Below, in pieces: positions 1-10,917 of a stretch of 64,000 nt of DNA. The DNA is taken from positions 1,426,001-1,490,000 of the forward strand of contig CP032046.1 of assembly GCA_008032955.1 (NCBI GenBank), read 5' to 3'. The notes beneath the pieces are model-generated. The model was not told the origin of the DNA, searched no databases, and saw only the letters and a list, made by a program, of their open reading frames with translations. Source of the stretch: Helicobacter pylori (GTDB lineage Bacteria > Campylobacterota > Campylobacteria > Campylobacterales > Helicobacteraceae). Every line of letters begins with the position of its first letter. Position 1 is the first letter of the stretch. The translations under genes and the position numbers were made by a program.

Positions 1-976
1 ACGCCAAAGGCCATTAGCCCTAAATCAGCGCTAAAGAAAAAGCCTCTTAAGACTTCATAGCTCCATAAGAAATACCATTCAGGGTAAATGTGAGGCGGCG
101 TTTTAAGGCTGTTAGCCCTTTCAAAGTTAATGGGATCCATCGCAAAATCATAGTGGTAACACACCAAGTAAAAGAAAAAGACCATGAACGCGCAAACCAC
201 AAAAATATCTTTAGACAAGAACACCGGCCAAAAAGGAATGACTTTGGATTCTTTTTTCTTGCCTTCAATGAATTTTTTCTCTTCTAATTCAAAGTCAATT
301 TCTTCGCCTTCTTGGTTATTGACGTGCGGGATGCGCAAAGAGTAAAAATGCACCCCAACAAGTAGAATGATCGCAATGGGCAGCAAAAACACATGGAGCA
401 TGAAAAAGCGCGTTAAAGTGGAATCCGCCACGACATAATTGCCCCTAATCCACTCCACCACATCAGCCCCAATGAAAGGAATGCCTCCAAACAGATTAGT
501 GATAACCGCTGCGGCCCAATAGCTCATCTGCCCCCAAGGCAACATATACCCGCTAAAGGCTTCCGCGCTAAAGACCACAAACAAAATCATCCCGCTAATC
601 CAAATCATCTCACGGCCCTTTTTGTAAGAGCCATAATAGATGCCGACAAACATGTGGATATAAATGATGACAAAAATCATGCTCGCTGCCGTGGCATGCA
701 TGTGGCGCCAAAGCCAGCCATAAGCCACTTCTTGCATGATCGTGAAATTCACGCTATCAAACGCCATTTTCGCATCAGGCTTGTAATACATGAGCAAGAA
801 AATCCCTGAGACTACAAGCACGCCAAAAAGGGTTAATAAAATCACCCCCATCGCCCATAAGAAATTGATGTTTTTAGGGATCCAATATTCTGTCATTAGC
901 ACTTTAACAAGCTTGTTAGTGCCAAGACGCATGTCCAGCCATTCGCCTAAATTCTTCGCTTTTTTTATCTCTGCCA
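1..976 (-). CDS. petB: cytochrome b subunit of the bc1 complex (3' end outside window)
   Basis: Membrane cytochrome b of the ubiquinol:cytochrome c oxidoreductase, which oxidises menaquinol/quinol and passes electrons to the Rieske protein and cytochrome c1. Translating the minus strand from the ATG at 976 gives MAEIKKAKNLGEWLDMRLG, then hydrophobic helices with the expected paired haem histidines (RHMHATAAS and LHVFLLP contexts) and a PEWYFLW Qo-site motif near the window edge. The reading frame is open to base 1, so the C-terminus lies outside. The ATG follows a GGAG-type ribosome site and sits 11 bases after the Rieske gene, so the two are co-transcribed. The family and frame are clear; the symbol is by position and homology. 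Confidence 0.9.
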
Positions 977-987
977 TGGAACTCTCC

Positions 988-1491
988 TTACGCTTTAGCC
1001 ATCATTTTCTTGTATTCAGCCCCGGCTTCACCAAAAGTGATTTTAGTGCCTTCAATTTTAAAAGGCGGAATATCAAAAGGGCGTGGAGGGGGTGTGCCGG
1101 CAATATTCACGCCATCAGCCGTGAAACGACCCCCATGGCATGGGCATAAAAAGCCTTTTTCTTCATCTTGATAAGTGGGGATACACCCTAAATGCGTGCA
1201 AATTTGAATGGCTGTGGTAAAAACGCTCTCGCCAATTTTAAAATCGCGCTTTTCATTAAAGCCCTCTTTTTTAGAACGCTTGAGGATATAGACCGGTTTC
1301 CCACGCCATTCCACGGTGGAAAACTGCCCTTCTTGCATATTCGCCACATCTATGGTCGTAAAACCGGCTGAAACAACGCTTGGGAGCGGATCCCAAGTCT
1401 TTTTCATCGCTACCAGACTCGCTATCGCCCCTATAGCTGTAACGCTAGCAAGGCTCATTCCTAAAAAATCACGCCTTTGAATATCTGCCAT
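988..1491 (-). CDS. petA: Rieske iron-sulfur subunit of cytochrome bc1
   Basis: 167-residue Rieske [2Fe-2S] protein that accepts electrons from quinol at the bc1 complex. The cluster ligands are visible as CTHLGC (C98, H100, C103) and CPCHGG (C116, H119). The N-terminus has a twin-arginine-like RRDFLG followed by a hydrophobic segment (about residues 10-30), fitting a membrane-anchored, Tat-exported subunit. It is the first gene of the bc1 operon, with cytochrome b immediately downstream. The gene is also called fbcF in H. pylori. Start chosen at ATG 1491, with an AAGGAG-type site just upstream. Confidence 0.93.
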   Translation of the reverse strand: MADIQRRDFLGMSLASVTAIGAIASLVAMKKTWDPLPSVVSAGFTTIDVANMQEGQFSTVEWRGKPVYILKRSKKEGFNEKRDFKIGESVFTTAIQICTHLGCIPTYQDEEKGFLCPCHGGRFTADGVNIAGTPPPRPFDIPPFKIEGTKITFGEAGAEYKKMMAKA

Positions 1492-1550
1492 GATTAAAAA
1501 ACTCCTTAATGATAATTACCTTTTAACGACTAAAGGCATAGCAAATCCCT

Positions 1551-1556
1551 ATTTTA
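1551..1556 (-). promoter_or_regulatory. candidate -10 box of the bc1 operon
   Basis: On the minus strand the sequence reads TGTGTAAAAT, an extended -10 of the kind used by the H. pylori housekeeping sigma factor, about 60 bases ahead of the Rieske start. No good -35 is visible, which is usual in this species. The assignment is by pattern only. Confidence 0.4.
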
Positions 1557-1615
1557 CACAAACTCTCTTAATAATCTTTTTAAAATAACAAAATTGAGGC
1601 TAAAATCAAACGCTT

Positions 1616-4614
1616 TTAACGCCGTTTTAAAGAAATTTGAGCGCGCAAATGTTTCAAAAGGGTTTCTAAAATATCGTTATCGTCTTTGCTTGGGGCTTTC
1701 AGGCTTTCTTTATGTTCATCGCTATAAGTAAGGGTGATGTTTTGATTGAAATTAGAAAGTTTAAGGATGCCAAGCTGGTTGGCTAAGATTTTAAGCGTAA
1801 TGATTTGCAAAAATTGAGCGCTCAAATCGTCTATTTTGCCAAACCTGTCTTCTATTTCTTCATGGATTTGCCCCACCTCATCTGTATTTTCACACAAACT
1901 CAAACGGCGGTATAAATCCAGTCTCAAACTATCGCTTGCAATGAGTTCAGGGTTTAAAAAAGCGCTCACGCCAAGTTGGATTTCTACGCTTTTTTCAAGC
2001 CTTTTCTTCCCCCCACTCAATTCATAAATCGCGTCTTCAAGCATGCGCGTATAGAGTGCATAACCGATATTTTTAATATGCCCGCTCTGATCTTGCCCAA
2101 GCAAATTCCCGCCCCCCCTGATTTCTAAATCATGATAGGCGATACTCTCCCCACTGCCCAAATACGAATTTTTTTCTAGAGCGAGCAAGCGTTTTAAAGC
2201 CTGTTCATTCAAACTTTTTTGATCTTCTATGAGGAAATAACAAAAGCCTTCTTTTTTGCCTCTCCCCACACGCCCTCTTAATTGGTGCAAATCAGCCAGG
2301 CCGAAATTTTGTGCGTTATCAATAATGATTGTGTTAGCGTTAGGCAAATGAATCCCTGATTCCACAATAGAAGTGCATAATAAAACCTGATAGTTCCCCT
2401 TAGCAAACTCTAGCATGATTTCTTCGCTCTTATTAGCGTTAATCTGGGAATGCAAAATAGCGATTTTGAGTTTAGGGATTAAATTTTCTAGCTTGGTTTT
2501 GACTTTTGAAATGCTAGCGATGTGGTTATGGATGTAAAAAATTTGCCCGTTACGGCGTAATTCTCTATGAATAATCTCTTTTAAGAGTTCGTCATTCTTT
2601 TCTTTCAAAAAAGTGCGGCTGGGCTTTCTGTCTGTGGGCGGGGTTTTTAAAGAGCTAATGCCCTTAATTTGAGAGAGCGCCATGTTTAAAGTGCGTGGGA
2701 TAGGCGTAGCGGACATGCTTAAAAAATGCACGCTTTTACTCAATTCTTTTAAAGCTTCTTTTTGTTTCACGCCAAATTTATGCTCTTCATCCACCACCAC
2801 CAAGCCCAAGTTTTTAAATTTCGCGCCTAAAATCGCATGCGTGCCTACAAGAACATCAACTAGCCCTAATTCCACCGCCTTTAAAAGCTTGTTTTTTTCG
2901 CTCGCATACCGATCCAAACGAGCCACTTTAACGCCAAAATTTTCAAAACGCACCCTTAAAGTCTCAAAATGCTGGTGCGCTAATAAAGTAGTAGGCACAA
3001 CTAGTGCGCTTTGAAAGCCGTTCAAAAACGCGCAAAAAATCGCATGCATCGCCACTTCTGTTTTCCCAAAACCCACATCCCCACTCAAAAGTCTATCCAT
3101 CACCCTGTGAGAGCTTAAATCCTTTGAAATTTCAGCGATAGCCTTTTCTTGATCGCTGGTGTATTCAAACCCCGCATGCGATTTAAAGACTTCCAACTCC
3201 GCTAAATGCGTGTCCATCTTTTTACCCAAAATTAAATTGCGTTCAGCCGCTAGTTCAATGATCTTGCCTGCAATCTCTAAAAGCTTAGTCCTGACTTTAG
3301 CTTTCAGTTTGAGAAAACTCCCTTTCCCTAACCGGTCTTTAATTGGCACGCTATCGCTTTGCGCCACATAACGAGCGATTAGATGCAAATTTTCTACCGG
3401 CAATAGCAGTTTGTCTTCGCCCAAATAAGCGATTTCTAAAAAATCCCTCTTGCTCCCTAAAACGCTGTGCTGGACTAATTGAGAAAACACGCCCACCCCA
3501 TAATCATCATGCACCACCCATTCGCCCGGATTCAATTCGTTCAAAGCGAGCTTGGATTTTTGGCGTTTTTTCTTCCTTTCAAAGGAATTGAGCGAGATAA
3601 AAATCCCATCAGGGGTTTTAAAGTTTAACACAAAGGGGGCGATGACGCATTCAATATTGCTTTTTTCAAGCGCGCTTATCGCGTTGTCTAAAATCGTTTT
3701 ATTAGGGGCTAGGAGCGTGATTTTATGGTGCGAATGCAAAGCGATAAAGCCTTCTAGGGCATGCGCATGGATTTCCAAATCTTCATAGCCTTGCGCGTTT
3801 TCTAAAACCTTTAAAAATTTGAAACGCTCATAATTTAATTCGTTTAAGCTCGCTAATTCTTGAATTTCTTCTAAAGCTCTAGGGCTTATAACGCTTTTAT
3901 AGGCATGCAACAAATCGTTTGCTTTTTCCCCTAAAAACCACAAACCAAAACTGGTCAAATCTTTAGAAAAGCTATTTAAGGGGCTTTGTTCCACTTTTGT
4001 TTTTAGATCCTTATAAGATGATTCGTCCAAACTAAAAAGCGTGGGAGGGATTTCAATTTCTAACAAATCTTCTTTAAGGCTCATTTGAGTGGTGGGATCC
4101 AATTCCTTAATGCTCTCACACTCCGTGTCAAAAAAACTCAAGCGATACGCTTTAGAATTGGGCGCATAAATATCCACAATATCCCCCTAAAGCTCGCTTC
4201 GCCTTCCACTTCCACTAAGTCTAAAATTTCATAACCATAATAAAAGAGCTTGTCTTTCAAATCCTTAAGGTTATATTTTTCTAAAAGAGTGATTTTAAAG
4301 CTCTCTAAAAGTTCTTTTTTGGGTAAAGGGTGTAATAAAGCGCTAATAGGGGCAATGATGATAGTTTCTTGCTTGTTTTCTAAGGCCTGATAAAACTCCC
4401 TTAAACCCCCTAAAAGCTGTAAAAATTCTTCAAAAAACGAACGCAAATCGTCGTTTTTTTTAGCCCTAAACTCCGGGAAAAGAACGGCTTTGGTATTTGG
4501 CTTAAAATAGTTTATGACTTCTTTAGCGAGCTTGGATTCTTTAAAATCCTTACAAGCGAGTATTTGATAATCAAAGCCTTCATTTAAGGCTTTATAAAGG
4601 CTAGATTGGATCAT
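1616..4614 (-). pseudogene. mfd: transcription-repair coupling factor Mfd, one-base frameshift
   Basis: Mfd pushes stalled RNA polymerase off damaged DNA and recruits the UvrABC excision machinery. The first 144 or so codons (from ATG 4614) read MIQSSLYKAL...EASFRG and then run into a wrong frame. The rest, starting DIVDIYAPNSK, continues to 1616 in another frame. The break lies in a run of five C on the plus strand (4183-4187); six would restore one 999-residue protein, the normal H. pylori length. Downstream are the helicase motifs GDVGFGKTEVA (Walker A), DEEH, and the TRG-type region with GRVGRG. The gene is last in the ccmA block, 3 bases after ccmA. A real mutation would inactivate it; a sequencing slip is more likely. 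Confidence 0.9.
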
Positions 4615-4617
4615 TCC

Positions 4618-5028
4618 CTATTTATTTTCAATTTTCTTTTCTTGCTCATTGATCAACAACGCGCCCCCTTGAAGGTTTTTAGGGCGAGTCTCCCCAATCA
4701 AAATCCCTTTCCTTTCCACCACAAGCTCTTGGCTAGAGATCTTACCATCAAGGCGTCCTAAAGGCATGATTTCTACCACTTCCGCTTCCACCGTGCCAGT
4801 AAATTTGCCATTGACTACTAATTTATTAGCGAAAATCTCACCCACTACCGAGCCGGTTTGCCCGATCACCACCGTGCTTTTAGAATGCACCACCCCTTCT
4901 AATTCGCCATCTATGTGCAAATGGTAATCTAAATGAAGCTCTCCCTTTATTTTTGTGCCTTGAGCGATGATAGTCGCTGGTCCTGTTTTTGCATTAGCCG
5001 ATTTATTATTGTTATCAAAGATTGCCAT
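4618..5028 (-). CDS. ccmA: bactofilin CcmA, helical cell-shape protein
   Basis: 136-residue bactofilin. These self-assembling beta-helix proteins scaffold cell-wall enzymes; in H. pylori CcmA is needed for helical shape. The centre (about residues 20-115) shows repeating short beta turns rich in G, V and I (HIDGELEGVVHSK, IFANKLVVNGKFTGTVEAEVVEI), typical of the fold, with short polar tails. Its start at 5028 lies inside the 3' end of csd1 (overlap about 80 bases), so the two are translationally linked. Such an overlap with an M23 peptidase gene is the usual bactofilin arrangement. Confidence 0.92.
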   Translation of the reverse strand: MAIFDNNNKSANAKTGPATIIAQGTKIKGELHLDYHLHIDGELEGVVHSKSTVVIGQTGSVVGEIFANKLVVNGKFTGTVEAEVVEIMPLGRLDGKISSQELVVERKGILIGETRPKNLQGGALLINEQEKKIENK

Positions 5029-5888
5029 CTGATGCTCCTTTCTTTATTGAAAACTTCTTCAAAATCTTTCATGTTCCATTTGGTGAAACTCATGGGGTTT
5101 ATGGGCTGATTTAAAAACCGCACTTCATAATGCAAATGCGGCCCTGTGCTCATCCCTGTATTACCACTATACCCAATCAACTGCCCTTTTTTGACAAATT
5201 CGCCCGTTTTTACGACGATTTTATTCAAATGGGCGTAGTAGGTTTTAAAACCAAAAGGGTGGAAAACTTTAATCAAATTCCCATACCCCCCATTCCACCC
5301 CTTGCTCGCTAACCCTACTACCCCGCTCGCACTTGCATACACAGGGGTGTTAATAGCGGTGCTTAAATCAAGCCCGGTATGGTTGTGCAGCACATGCAAA
5401 ATAGGGTGGATTCTTTTATTAAAGGCGGCTGAAACGCGCCGATAGGATTCTAGCGGGTAGTCATTAGGGATAAGGCGCATGATAAAGCTTTTTTGAAGCC
5501 CGGTAATCCCAGCGACATCCAAGCGGCTGGAAAAATTACCCTCTTCTTTTTCTTCTTCAGGCCTATTCACTCCCACCACTTCTTCTAAATCGTTGATGCG
5601 CTCCCCTGAGAGTTGCAAATCGTCTAAAAATTCATCCATTTGCAAGGAAAGCTTTTCATTCGTCTCTTTTTTTTTCTCAAATTCCTTAGTGATTAAAGCA
5701 TGCTGCTTGTCAATGTTTTTAATCTCTTGATTTAAAACCAGTAGCGAAATGCCTAAAAACAATAAAGATCCCATAACGCTCAAAAGCACATATAGGCCAA
5801 TTTGACGGAATAAGATATGAACATTAATGTAACGGCTCCCTTTAGAGTCCGTAACCATCACAATCAAACGTCTGTCTAAAAACACCAA
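4947..5888 (-). CDS. csd1: M23-family D,D-endopeptidase Csd1 (cell shape)
   Basis: 313-residue LytM/M23 zinc peptidase that trims peptidoglycan cross-links and is required for helical shape. A transmembrane helix lies at about residues 33-53, followed by a coiled-coil-like charged stretch and then the peptidase domain. Zinc and catalytic residues are present: HTGLD (HxxxD), HLNK and HLHYE (HxH). It sits 5 bases after csd2 and overlaps ccmA, forming a shape operon. The start MVFLDRRLIVM is taken from the longest frame; an internal Met at residue 11 is an alternative. Confidence 0.92.
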   Translation of the reverse strand: MVFLDRRLIVMVTDSKGSRYINVHILFRQIGLYVLLSVMGSLLFLGISLLVLNQEIKNIDKQHALITKEFEKKKETNEKLSLQMDEFLDDLQLSGERINDLEEVVGVNRPEEEKEEGNFSSRLDVAGITGLQKSFIMRLIPNDYPLESYRRVSAAFNKRIHPILHVLHNHTGLDLSTAINTPVYASASGVVGLASKGWNGGYGNLIKVFHPFGFKTYYAHLNKIVVKTGEFVKKGQLIGYSGNTGMSTGPHLHYEVRFLNQPINPMSFTKWNMKDFEEVFNKERSIRWQSLITIINRLMQKQDQRLSSLKAQK

Positions 5889-5893
5889 AATCC

Positions 5894-6823
5894 TTACTGG
5901 CTTATTAGCACGTCTTTATCCACATGCTCTTGGAGCTGGACAATGTCTTCTAAAACCCAAAACAAATTCTTCCATTCAATAAATTTATTTTCTTCTAAAG
6001 CGCTTTGGAAATGATCCAAATCCCATGCCAGAAATTTTTGCGCGTCTAAAATTTTACCCAAAAAGCGCACTTCATAATGCAATTTTTCGCCGCCGCTATT
6101 ACCGCTCTTCCCGCTATAACCAACCAACTGCCCTTTTTGGATAAAGCTTTTGGGCTGCACATTGACATGATCTAAATGCGTGTAAATGGAGCTAAAACCA
6201 AACGCATGCTCAATGCGTACCAAGTTCCCATACCCCACATTAGAACGAGTCTTCACAAAATCCACAATCCCATCAGCGCTCGCATAAACAGGCGTGTTTA
6301 ATGGCACGATAAAATCAATCCCAGATTCAACGCCCTTAATCTTTTTAATGGGGTGGTTCCTTTCTTTAGTGGGTTTGATAGCGCTATAAGTTTTCAAGGG
6401 CATGCCATTAGGAATGAGCATGAGCGCTAAATGTTTTTGATTTAAGCTCAAATTTTCTAAATCCACTTCATCATAGAGATGCCCTCCCCCATTAGCCCCC
6501 TTTTTGATTTCAATCAAGGATTCCAACCCACGAATCTTTTGCCCCACAATAAAAAGCTCTTCTCGCTTGTTTTTAATCTCTTTTGTCAAAGTGTAATTTT
6601 TTTGATACAAATCCCTAAAATCCCTTAAAACCGCATTCCTCTCGCTTGTCATCGTATCCATTTTAGCGATTAAAAATTTTAAAAACCCCACGCCAAGCCC
6701 CACGATCAATAAAAAAATGACAACAGAAATGATGAGGTTGCGTTTTAAATTTTTAGAAAATTTGAGCTGTTTAGAGCCTGATTCATCAATGATGGTGATC
6801 ACAAGCTGGTTTTGTGGCATCAA
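5894..6823 (-). CDS. csd2: M23-like protein Csd2, catalytically degenerate (cell shape)
   Basis: 309-residue partner of Csd1 with the same layout: one transmembrane helix near residues 30-52, a coiled-coil stretch and an M23 fold (about 150-290). The zinc motifs are broken. The HxxxD position reads SGID instead of HTGLD, and the HxH position reads KLHYE instead of HLHYE. It is therefore probably not a hydrolase but a structural partner, as described for Csd2. Its ATG at 6823 overlaps the folC stop codon, so it is coupled to folC upstream and csd1 downstream. Confidence 0.92.
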   Translation of the reverse strand: MMPQNQLVITIIDESGSKQLKFSKNLKRNLIISVVIFLLIVGLGVGFLKFLIAKMDTMTSERNAVLRDFRDLYQKNYTLTKEIKNKREELFIVGQKIRGLESLIEIKKGANGGGHLYDEVDLENLSLNQKHLALMLIPNGMPLKTYSAIKPTKERNHPIKKIKGVESGIDFIVPLNTPVYASADGIVDFVKTRSNVGYGNLVRIEHAFGFSSIYTHLDHVNVQPKSFIQKGQLVGYSGKSGNSGGEKLHYEVRFLGKILDAQKFLAWDLDHFQSALEENKFIEWKNLFWVLEDIVQLQEHVDKDVLISQ

Positions 6824-7989
6824 TCCCTCTTCTTTGGATAGCGTTCATAAAAAGCGTTGGCTACCAGAAATGAGCCATACACCAAATAATTTTCATTTTC
6901 TTTCACATCTTCAAACAAAGCGTGTTCTAACCCTAAAGTTTCTAAAATCCCTTTAAGTTTTTCTAATTGGATAATTCTTTCATTATGCAATTCTAAAATC
7001 AAAACCTTTTTAACCACAGGCTTTAAAATTTCTAGCACCAAAAAAGCGTCTTTATCTTGATAGCAATTATAAATCAAAACGATTGGAGCGTTAAAGATGC
7101 GTTTGATTTCTTCTTTTAAGGCTTTAGCACTATGGGGGTTATGCCCCACATCTATTAAAATATTAGGGCTTAAAAGCTCGCAACGGCCGATTAAATCCAG
7201 GGGCTTTAGGTTTTTTAAAACTTCTTCTTTATTGCATGGCAATAGCGTTTCAAACGCCTTTAGAGCCACTTCTAAATTCATCGCTAAAAAATGGGCTAAA
7301 TGGTGGCGTTCAATATAATCCCTGACTCCTTTTGAAATTTCATTTTGAACCACAATCAATTGCGCATGTTTTTCTTTGGCGATCTTTTGAGCGATATTTA
7401 AAACCAGTTCTTGTTGGGGAGCGATGATGCTAAGAGAGCCCATCGCTTTTAATTTAGTGGTCGCAATGCTTTCTAAACTATCCCCTAAAAATTCCTTATG
7501 ATCATAATCAATGGGGGTGAAAACGCTTAGGGTTTTTTCTAAAGCGTTCGTGCTGTCAAACTCCCCCCCAAGCCCCGCTTCTAAAACCAAATAATCGCAA
7601 TCTTTAGCGAGCATGACGGCTAGTAAGGTAGCGTATTCAAAATACGAGCAAGCGTTACTGAAAGCGTGCGATTGCAATTGCTGGTGGGCGTTTTCTAAAA
7701 CGCTTTCTTTAACAACAGAGCCATTCAAAAAAAAGCGCTCCCTAAATTCAAAAACATGAGGGGAGGTGAAATGCAACACCTTAAAATTTTGATCGGCCAA
7801 TAAAAGGGTTAAAAACCGCCCCGTGCTGCCCTTGCCATTCGTCCCTACCACATGAATGACTTTCGCTTGAATCTCAAAAAAAGCGTTTTTAAAATCCTTG
7901 TAAATTTGAACGAAGCGGCTAGGATCAAACTTATGGTATTCCTTAGGCTTTGTTTCTAAAAACGCCTTCAACCCATGACTATTTTTCAT
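6820..7989 (-). CDS. folC: folylpolyglutamate/dihydrofolate synthase
   Basis: Mur-ligase-family enzyme that adds glutamate to dihydropteroate/folates using ATP. The P-loop VVGTNGKGSTGRF is near the N-terminus, followed by FTSPHVFEFRERF and the family signatures DSTNALE and DVGHNPHSAKAL. The longest frame starts further upstream (8025), but the ATG at 7989 ([10 protein letters not shown], 389 residues) is preferred. It has an AAGGGA ribosome site 8-10 bases upstream, while the longer start would lie deep inside lptE. It overlaps lptE by a few bases and csd2 by three. Confidence 0.9.
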   Translation of the reverse strand: MKNSHGLKAFLETKPKEYHKFDPSRFVQIYKDFKNAFFEIQAKVIHVVGTNGKGSTGRFLTLLLADQNFKVLHFTSPHVFEFRERFFLNGSVVKESVLENAHQQLQSHAFSNACSYFEYATLLAVMLAKDCDYLVLEAGLGGEFDSTNALEKTLSVFTPIDYDHKEFLGDSLESIATTKLKAMGSLSIIAPQQELVLNIAQKIAKEKHAQLIVVQNEISKGVRDYIERHHLAHFLAMNLEVALKAFETLLPCNKEEVLKNLKPLDLIGRCELLSPNILIDVGHNPHSAKALKEEIKRIFNAPIVLIYNCYQDKDAFLVLEILKPVVKKVLILELHNERIIQLEKLKGILETLGLEHALFEDVKENENYLVYGSFLVANAFYERYPKKRD

Positions 7990-8491
7990 TATTGAATTTC
8001 CCTTCATAAGCGATTTGAGCCACAAATTTAGTCAAAGTTTGCTCCACAGCCTGATTGATAGCGTAATAGCGGTTCTGGTAGGTGTTAAGGGGGTCTTGCA
8101 AATTCACGGCGTAATTATAATACCCGCTATTTTGAAAAGTCTTTCTAACGCCTCTTTTATTATCATAGGTGTAATTCACAGACACGGTTGCGCGATAGAA
8201 AGTCGTAAAGCCTTCTTTATTTTGCGTGATACTCGTATCGGTTACATTCGTGATTTCTATAATAATGATAGAATCCGCATCTTTTTCACTCGCTAGGCGG
8301 TTTTGGAAGCGTTGCACGACTAAACGATTCATCAAGTCCTTAAATTCTACAGAGTTTTCAGGGTTAGGCAAATTCACGATGAGTTTCACGTATATGCTAT
8401 CGCCTAAAGCGTTTTGAGCGTAAGCCGCAATGGGCTTATACCCACAACCCTTGAACCAAAACAACACAATAAAAAAAAGTAAAGCCCTCAT
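7979..8491 (-). CDS. lptE: LptE-like LPS-assembly lipoprotein
   Basis: 170-residue lipoprotein. The short hydrophobic signal ends in the lipobox-like FKGC (Cys at about residue 16), followed by GYKP, the usual start of mature LptE. In Gram-negatives LptE plugs the LptD barrel that inserts LPS into the outer membrane. Sequence similarity in this family is weak, so the name rests on the GCGYKP start, length, and position immediately after leuS, which is the neighbour of lptE in many proteobacteria. LptA and LptC are encoded at 31806-32956. Confidence 0.8.
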   Translation of the reverse strand: MRALLFFIVLFWFKGCGYKPIAAYAQNALGDSIYVKLIVNLPNPENSVEFKDLMNRLVVQRFQNRLASEKDADSIIIIEITNVTDTSITQNKEGFTTFYRATVSVNYTYDNKRGVRKTFQNSGYYNYAVNLQDPLNTYQNRYYAINQAVEQTLTKFVAQIAYEGKFNNEK

Positions 8492-10911
8492 GCGATAACA
8501 AAATTAACAAGCTTATTAGGCACATAAATTTCTTTTTTAACGCTCGCGTTTTCTAAATATTTCTCTAATTCTTTTTTAGCCAAAATAATAATTTCTTCCT
8601 TACTGGCGTTAATATTGACTTTCAATTCCGCGCGCCTTTTGCCATTAATGGTAAGCCCTAAAGTCATAAAGTCTTCTATCAAAGCGCTTTCATCTACTTC
8701 TATAGGCTTGAAATTCTCTCTTTTAAAAAGCCTCTCGCTCAACTCCCATGCGGTGTGCGGGATAATAGGCTCTAAAATTTGCAACAACACAAAATAACCT
8801 TCGCATAAAATCCGCTCATCACTTTGCGCGTTCAAAGCGTTTAAGGCCTCCATGCAACTTGCGATCAAAGTGTTAAACGCATAAGCGCTTTCAGCCTTAT
8901 TGAAAATTTCATGCGATTTTTTTAACGCTTCATAGACTTTTTTACGAGCTAGTTTTTGCGCTTCATTCAGGCCCACTCCTTTAAATTCAGGCTTAGAAGT
9001 AGTGGGGCTAATGGCGTTCGCTTTATCGTATAAGCGCTTGATAAACCGGTGCGCCCCTTCTAAAGCGCTGTCATTCCATTCCAATTCTTTAGCCGGTGGG
9101 GCAGCAAAAAGGATAAAGAGCCTTGCCGCATCGGCCCCGTATTTTTTGAGTATTTCTTTAGGGCTAACGACATTGCCTTTAGACTTGCTCATCTTAGCGC
9201 CATCTTTTAAAACCATGCCTTGAGTGATAAGCTGTTTGAAAGGCTCATTTAAATTAAGATAGCCCAAATCCCTTAAAGCCTTAGTGAAAAAGCGCGCGTA
9301 TAACAAGTGCAAAATCGCATGTTCAATACCGCCAATATAAGTGTCCACTGGCATGAAATACTTCAAGTAATTTTGATCAAACGCTTGATTTTCACGCTGA
9401 TTTTTGGGCGTGGTATAACGCAAGAAATACCAGCTGGATTGGATGAAAGTGTCCATGGTGTCTGTTTCTCTTAAAGAGTTTTTATGGCATTTAGGGCATT
9501 GGGCGAATTTCCAACTCGCATGCTTTTCTAACGGATTGCCCTCCCCATCAATCACAATGTCTTCAGGCAAAGTTACCGGCAGTTGGGTTTCAGGCACAAT
9601 CCCGCAATGTTTGCAATGAATCATGGGAATGGGCGCTCCCCAATACCTTTGACGGCTCACTCCCCAATCTTGCAAGCGGTAGTTGATGACCCTTTTACCG
9701 AGGTTTTCTTTTTCAAAATAAGCGATGATTTTTTCTCTGGCCACTGAGCTAGAAAGATCGCTCCACTCCCCGCTATTTTTTAAAACCTCTTCTTTGGTGT
9801 GGGGCAAACTTTGAGAACTTTGAGTGATCACTTTAATAGGGATATGATAAAGATTAGCGAATTCAAAATCCCTTTCATCGCAGGCTGGCACGCCCATTAA
9901 CGCCCCAGAGCCATAATTGGCTAGGGCGAAATTAGCCACCCAAACAGGGATTTTTTGCTTCGTTAAAGGGTGGATAGCATAAATTCCTAAAAACACCCCT
10001 TTTTTCTCCAAAGCCCTTTCTCTTTGAGTCGTGTTTAAAATCGCTTTAATAACCTTTGAATCTTCTTGGCTCACTTGCTTAATGGCATGCTCTACTAAAG
10101 GGTGTTCTGGGGCGATCGCAATGTAAGTTACGCCATAAATGGTATCCGCTCTTGTGGTAAAAACTTCAATTTCTTGAATGCCGTTGCAAGCTTTCAAACA
10201 CTCATCAGCGATCTTAAAACCAAATTGCAACCCACTAGATTTCCCTATCCAGTTTTTTTGCATGGTTAGGACTTGAGAAGGCCAATGATTTTCTAAAGTT
10301 TCTAAGTCTTTTAACAATTCTTCAGCGTAGTTTGTGATCTTCAAATAATATTGGTAGAGTTCTTTTTGAATGACTTCTGTGTCGCAACGCCAACACCGCC
10401 CATCAATGACTTGCTCATTAGCTAAAACGGTTTTGTCGTTAGGGCACCAATTGAGCATGGCTTTCTTACGGTAGATCAGCCCTTTTTCCCACAAGTCAAT
10501 GAAAAATTGCTGTTCAAATTTCGTGTAATCCGGATCTGAAGTGGCGAATTCCCTGTTTTTAGAAAAAGAAAACCCTAAGGCTTCAAACTCTTTTTGCATG
10601 GCTTCAATGTTTTCATAAGTCCAAGTTTTAGGGTGGATACCATGCTTAATGGCCGCATTTTCCGCAGGCATCCCAAAAGAATCAAACCCCATAGGGTGTA
10701 ACACGTTGTAATGGTGCAAACGATAATAACGCGCCAACGCATCGCCAATGGTGTAATTGCGCACATGCCCCATGTGGATTTCCCCACTAGGATAGGGCAA
10801 CATGCTTAGAATGTATTTTTTAGGGAGGTTAAAATCGTCTTTAGGCTCAAAACTCTTATTTTTCCACCAAAATTCTTGCCATTTTTTTTCTATATTGATA
10901 AAATCCATCAT
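8488..10911 (-). CDS. leuS: leucyl-tRNA synthetase
   Basis: 807-residue class I aminoacyl-tRNA synthetase charging tRNA-Leu. The HIGH motif appears as [15 protein letters not shown] (about residues 38-52) and the KMSKS loop as [11 protein letters not shown] zinc-ribbon pair (CPNDK..CWRC, then CKHCG..CPKC) and an editing domain ([12 protein letters not shown]) lie between. Its length is normal for epsilonproteobacterial LeuRS. It overlaps lptE by four bases and follows a small membrane protein gene by six. Confidence 0.97.
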   Translation of the reverse strand: MMDFINIEKKWQEFWWKNKSFEPKDDFNLPKKYILSMLPYPSGEIHMGHVRNYTIGDALARYYRLHHYNVLHPMGFDSFGMPAENAAIKHGIHPKTWTYENIEAMQKEFEALGFSFSKNREFATSDPDYTKFEQQFFIDLWEKGLIYRKKAMLNWCPNDKTVLANEQVIDGRCWRCDTEVIQKELYQYYLKITNYAEELLKDLETLENHWPSQVLTMQKNWIGKSSGLQFGFKIADECLKACNGIQEIEVFTTRADTIYGVTYIAIAPEHPLVEHAIKQVSQEDSKVIKAILNTTQRERALEKKGVFLGIYAIHPLTKQKIPVWVANFALANYGSGALMGVPACDERDFEFANLYHIPIKVITQSSQSLPHTKEEVLKNSGEWSDLSSSVAREKIIAYFEKENLGKRVINYRLQDWGVSRQRYWGAPIPMIHCKHCGIVPETQLPVTLPEDIVIDGEGNPLEKHASWKFAQCPKCHKNSLRETDTMDTFIQSSWYFLRYTTPKNQRENQAFDQNYLKYFMPVDTYIGGIEHAILHLLYARFFTKALRDLGYLNLNEPFKQLITQGMVLKDGAKMSKSKGNVVSPKEILKKYGADAARLFILFAAPPAKELEWNDSALEGAHRFIKRLYDKANAISPTTSKPEFKGVGLNEAQKLARKKVYEALKKSHEIFNKAESAYAFNTLIASCMEALNALNAQSDERILCEGYFVLLQILEPIIPHTAWELSERLFKRENFKPIEVDESALIEDFMTLGLTINGKRRAELKVNINASKEEIIILAKKELEKYLENASVKKEIYVPNKLVNFVIA

Positions 10912-10917
10912 TGCCTC

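Noticed and set aside
790..1149. Plus-strand frame of 119 codons across petB and the Rieske gene
   Set aside because: It is antisense to two well-supported genes, has no ribosome site and no recognisable product.
1506..1520. TAATGATAATTACC near the bc1 operon start as a Fur box
   Set aside because: Only a partial match and located downstream of the predicted start site next to the ribosome site; AT-rich chance likely.
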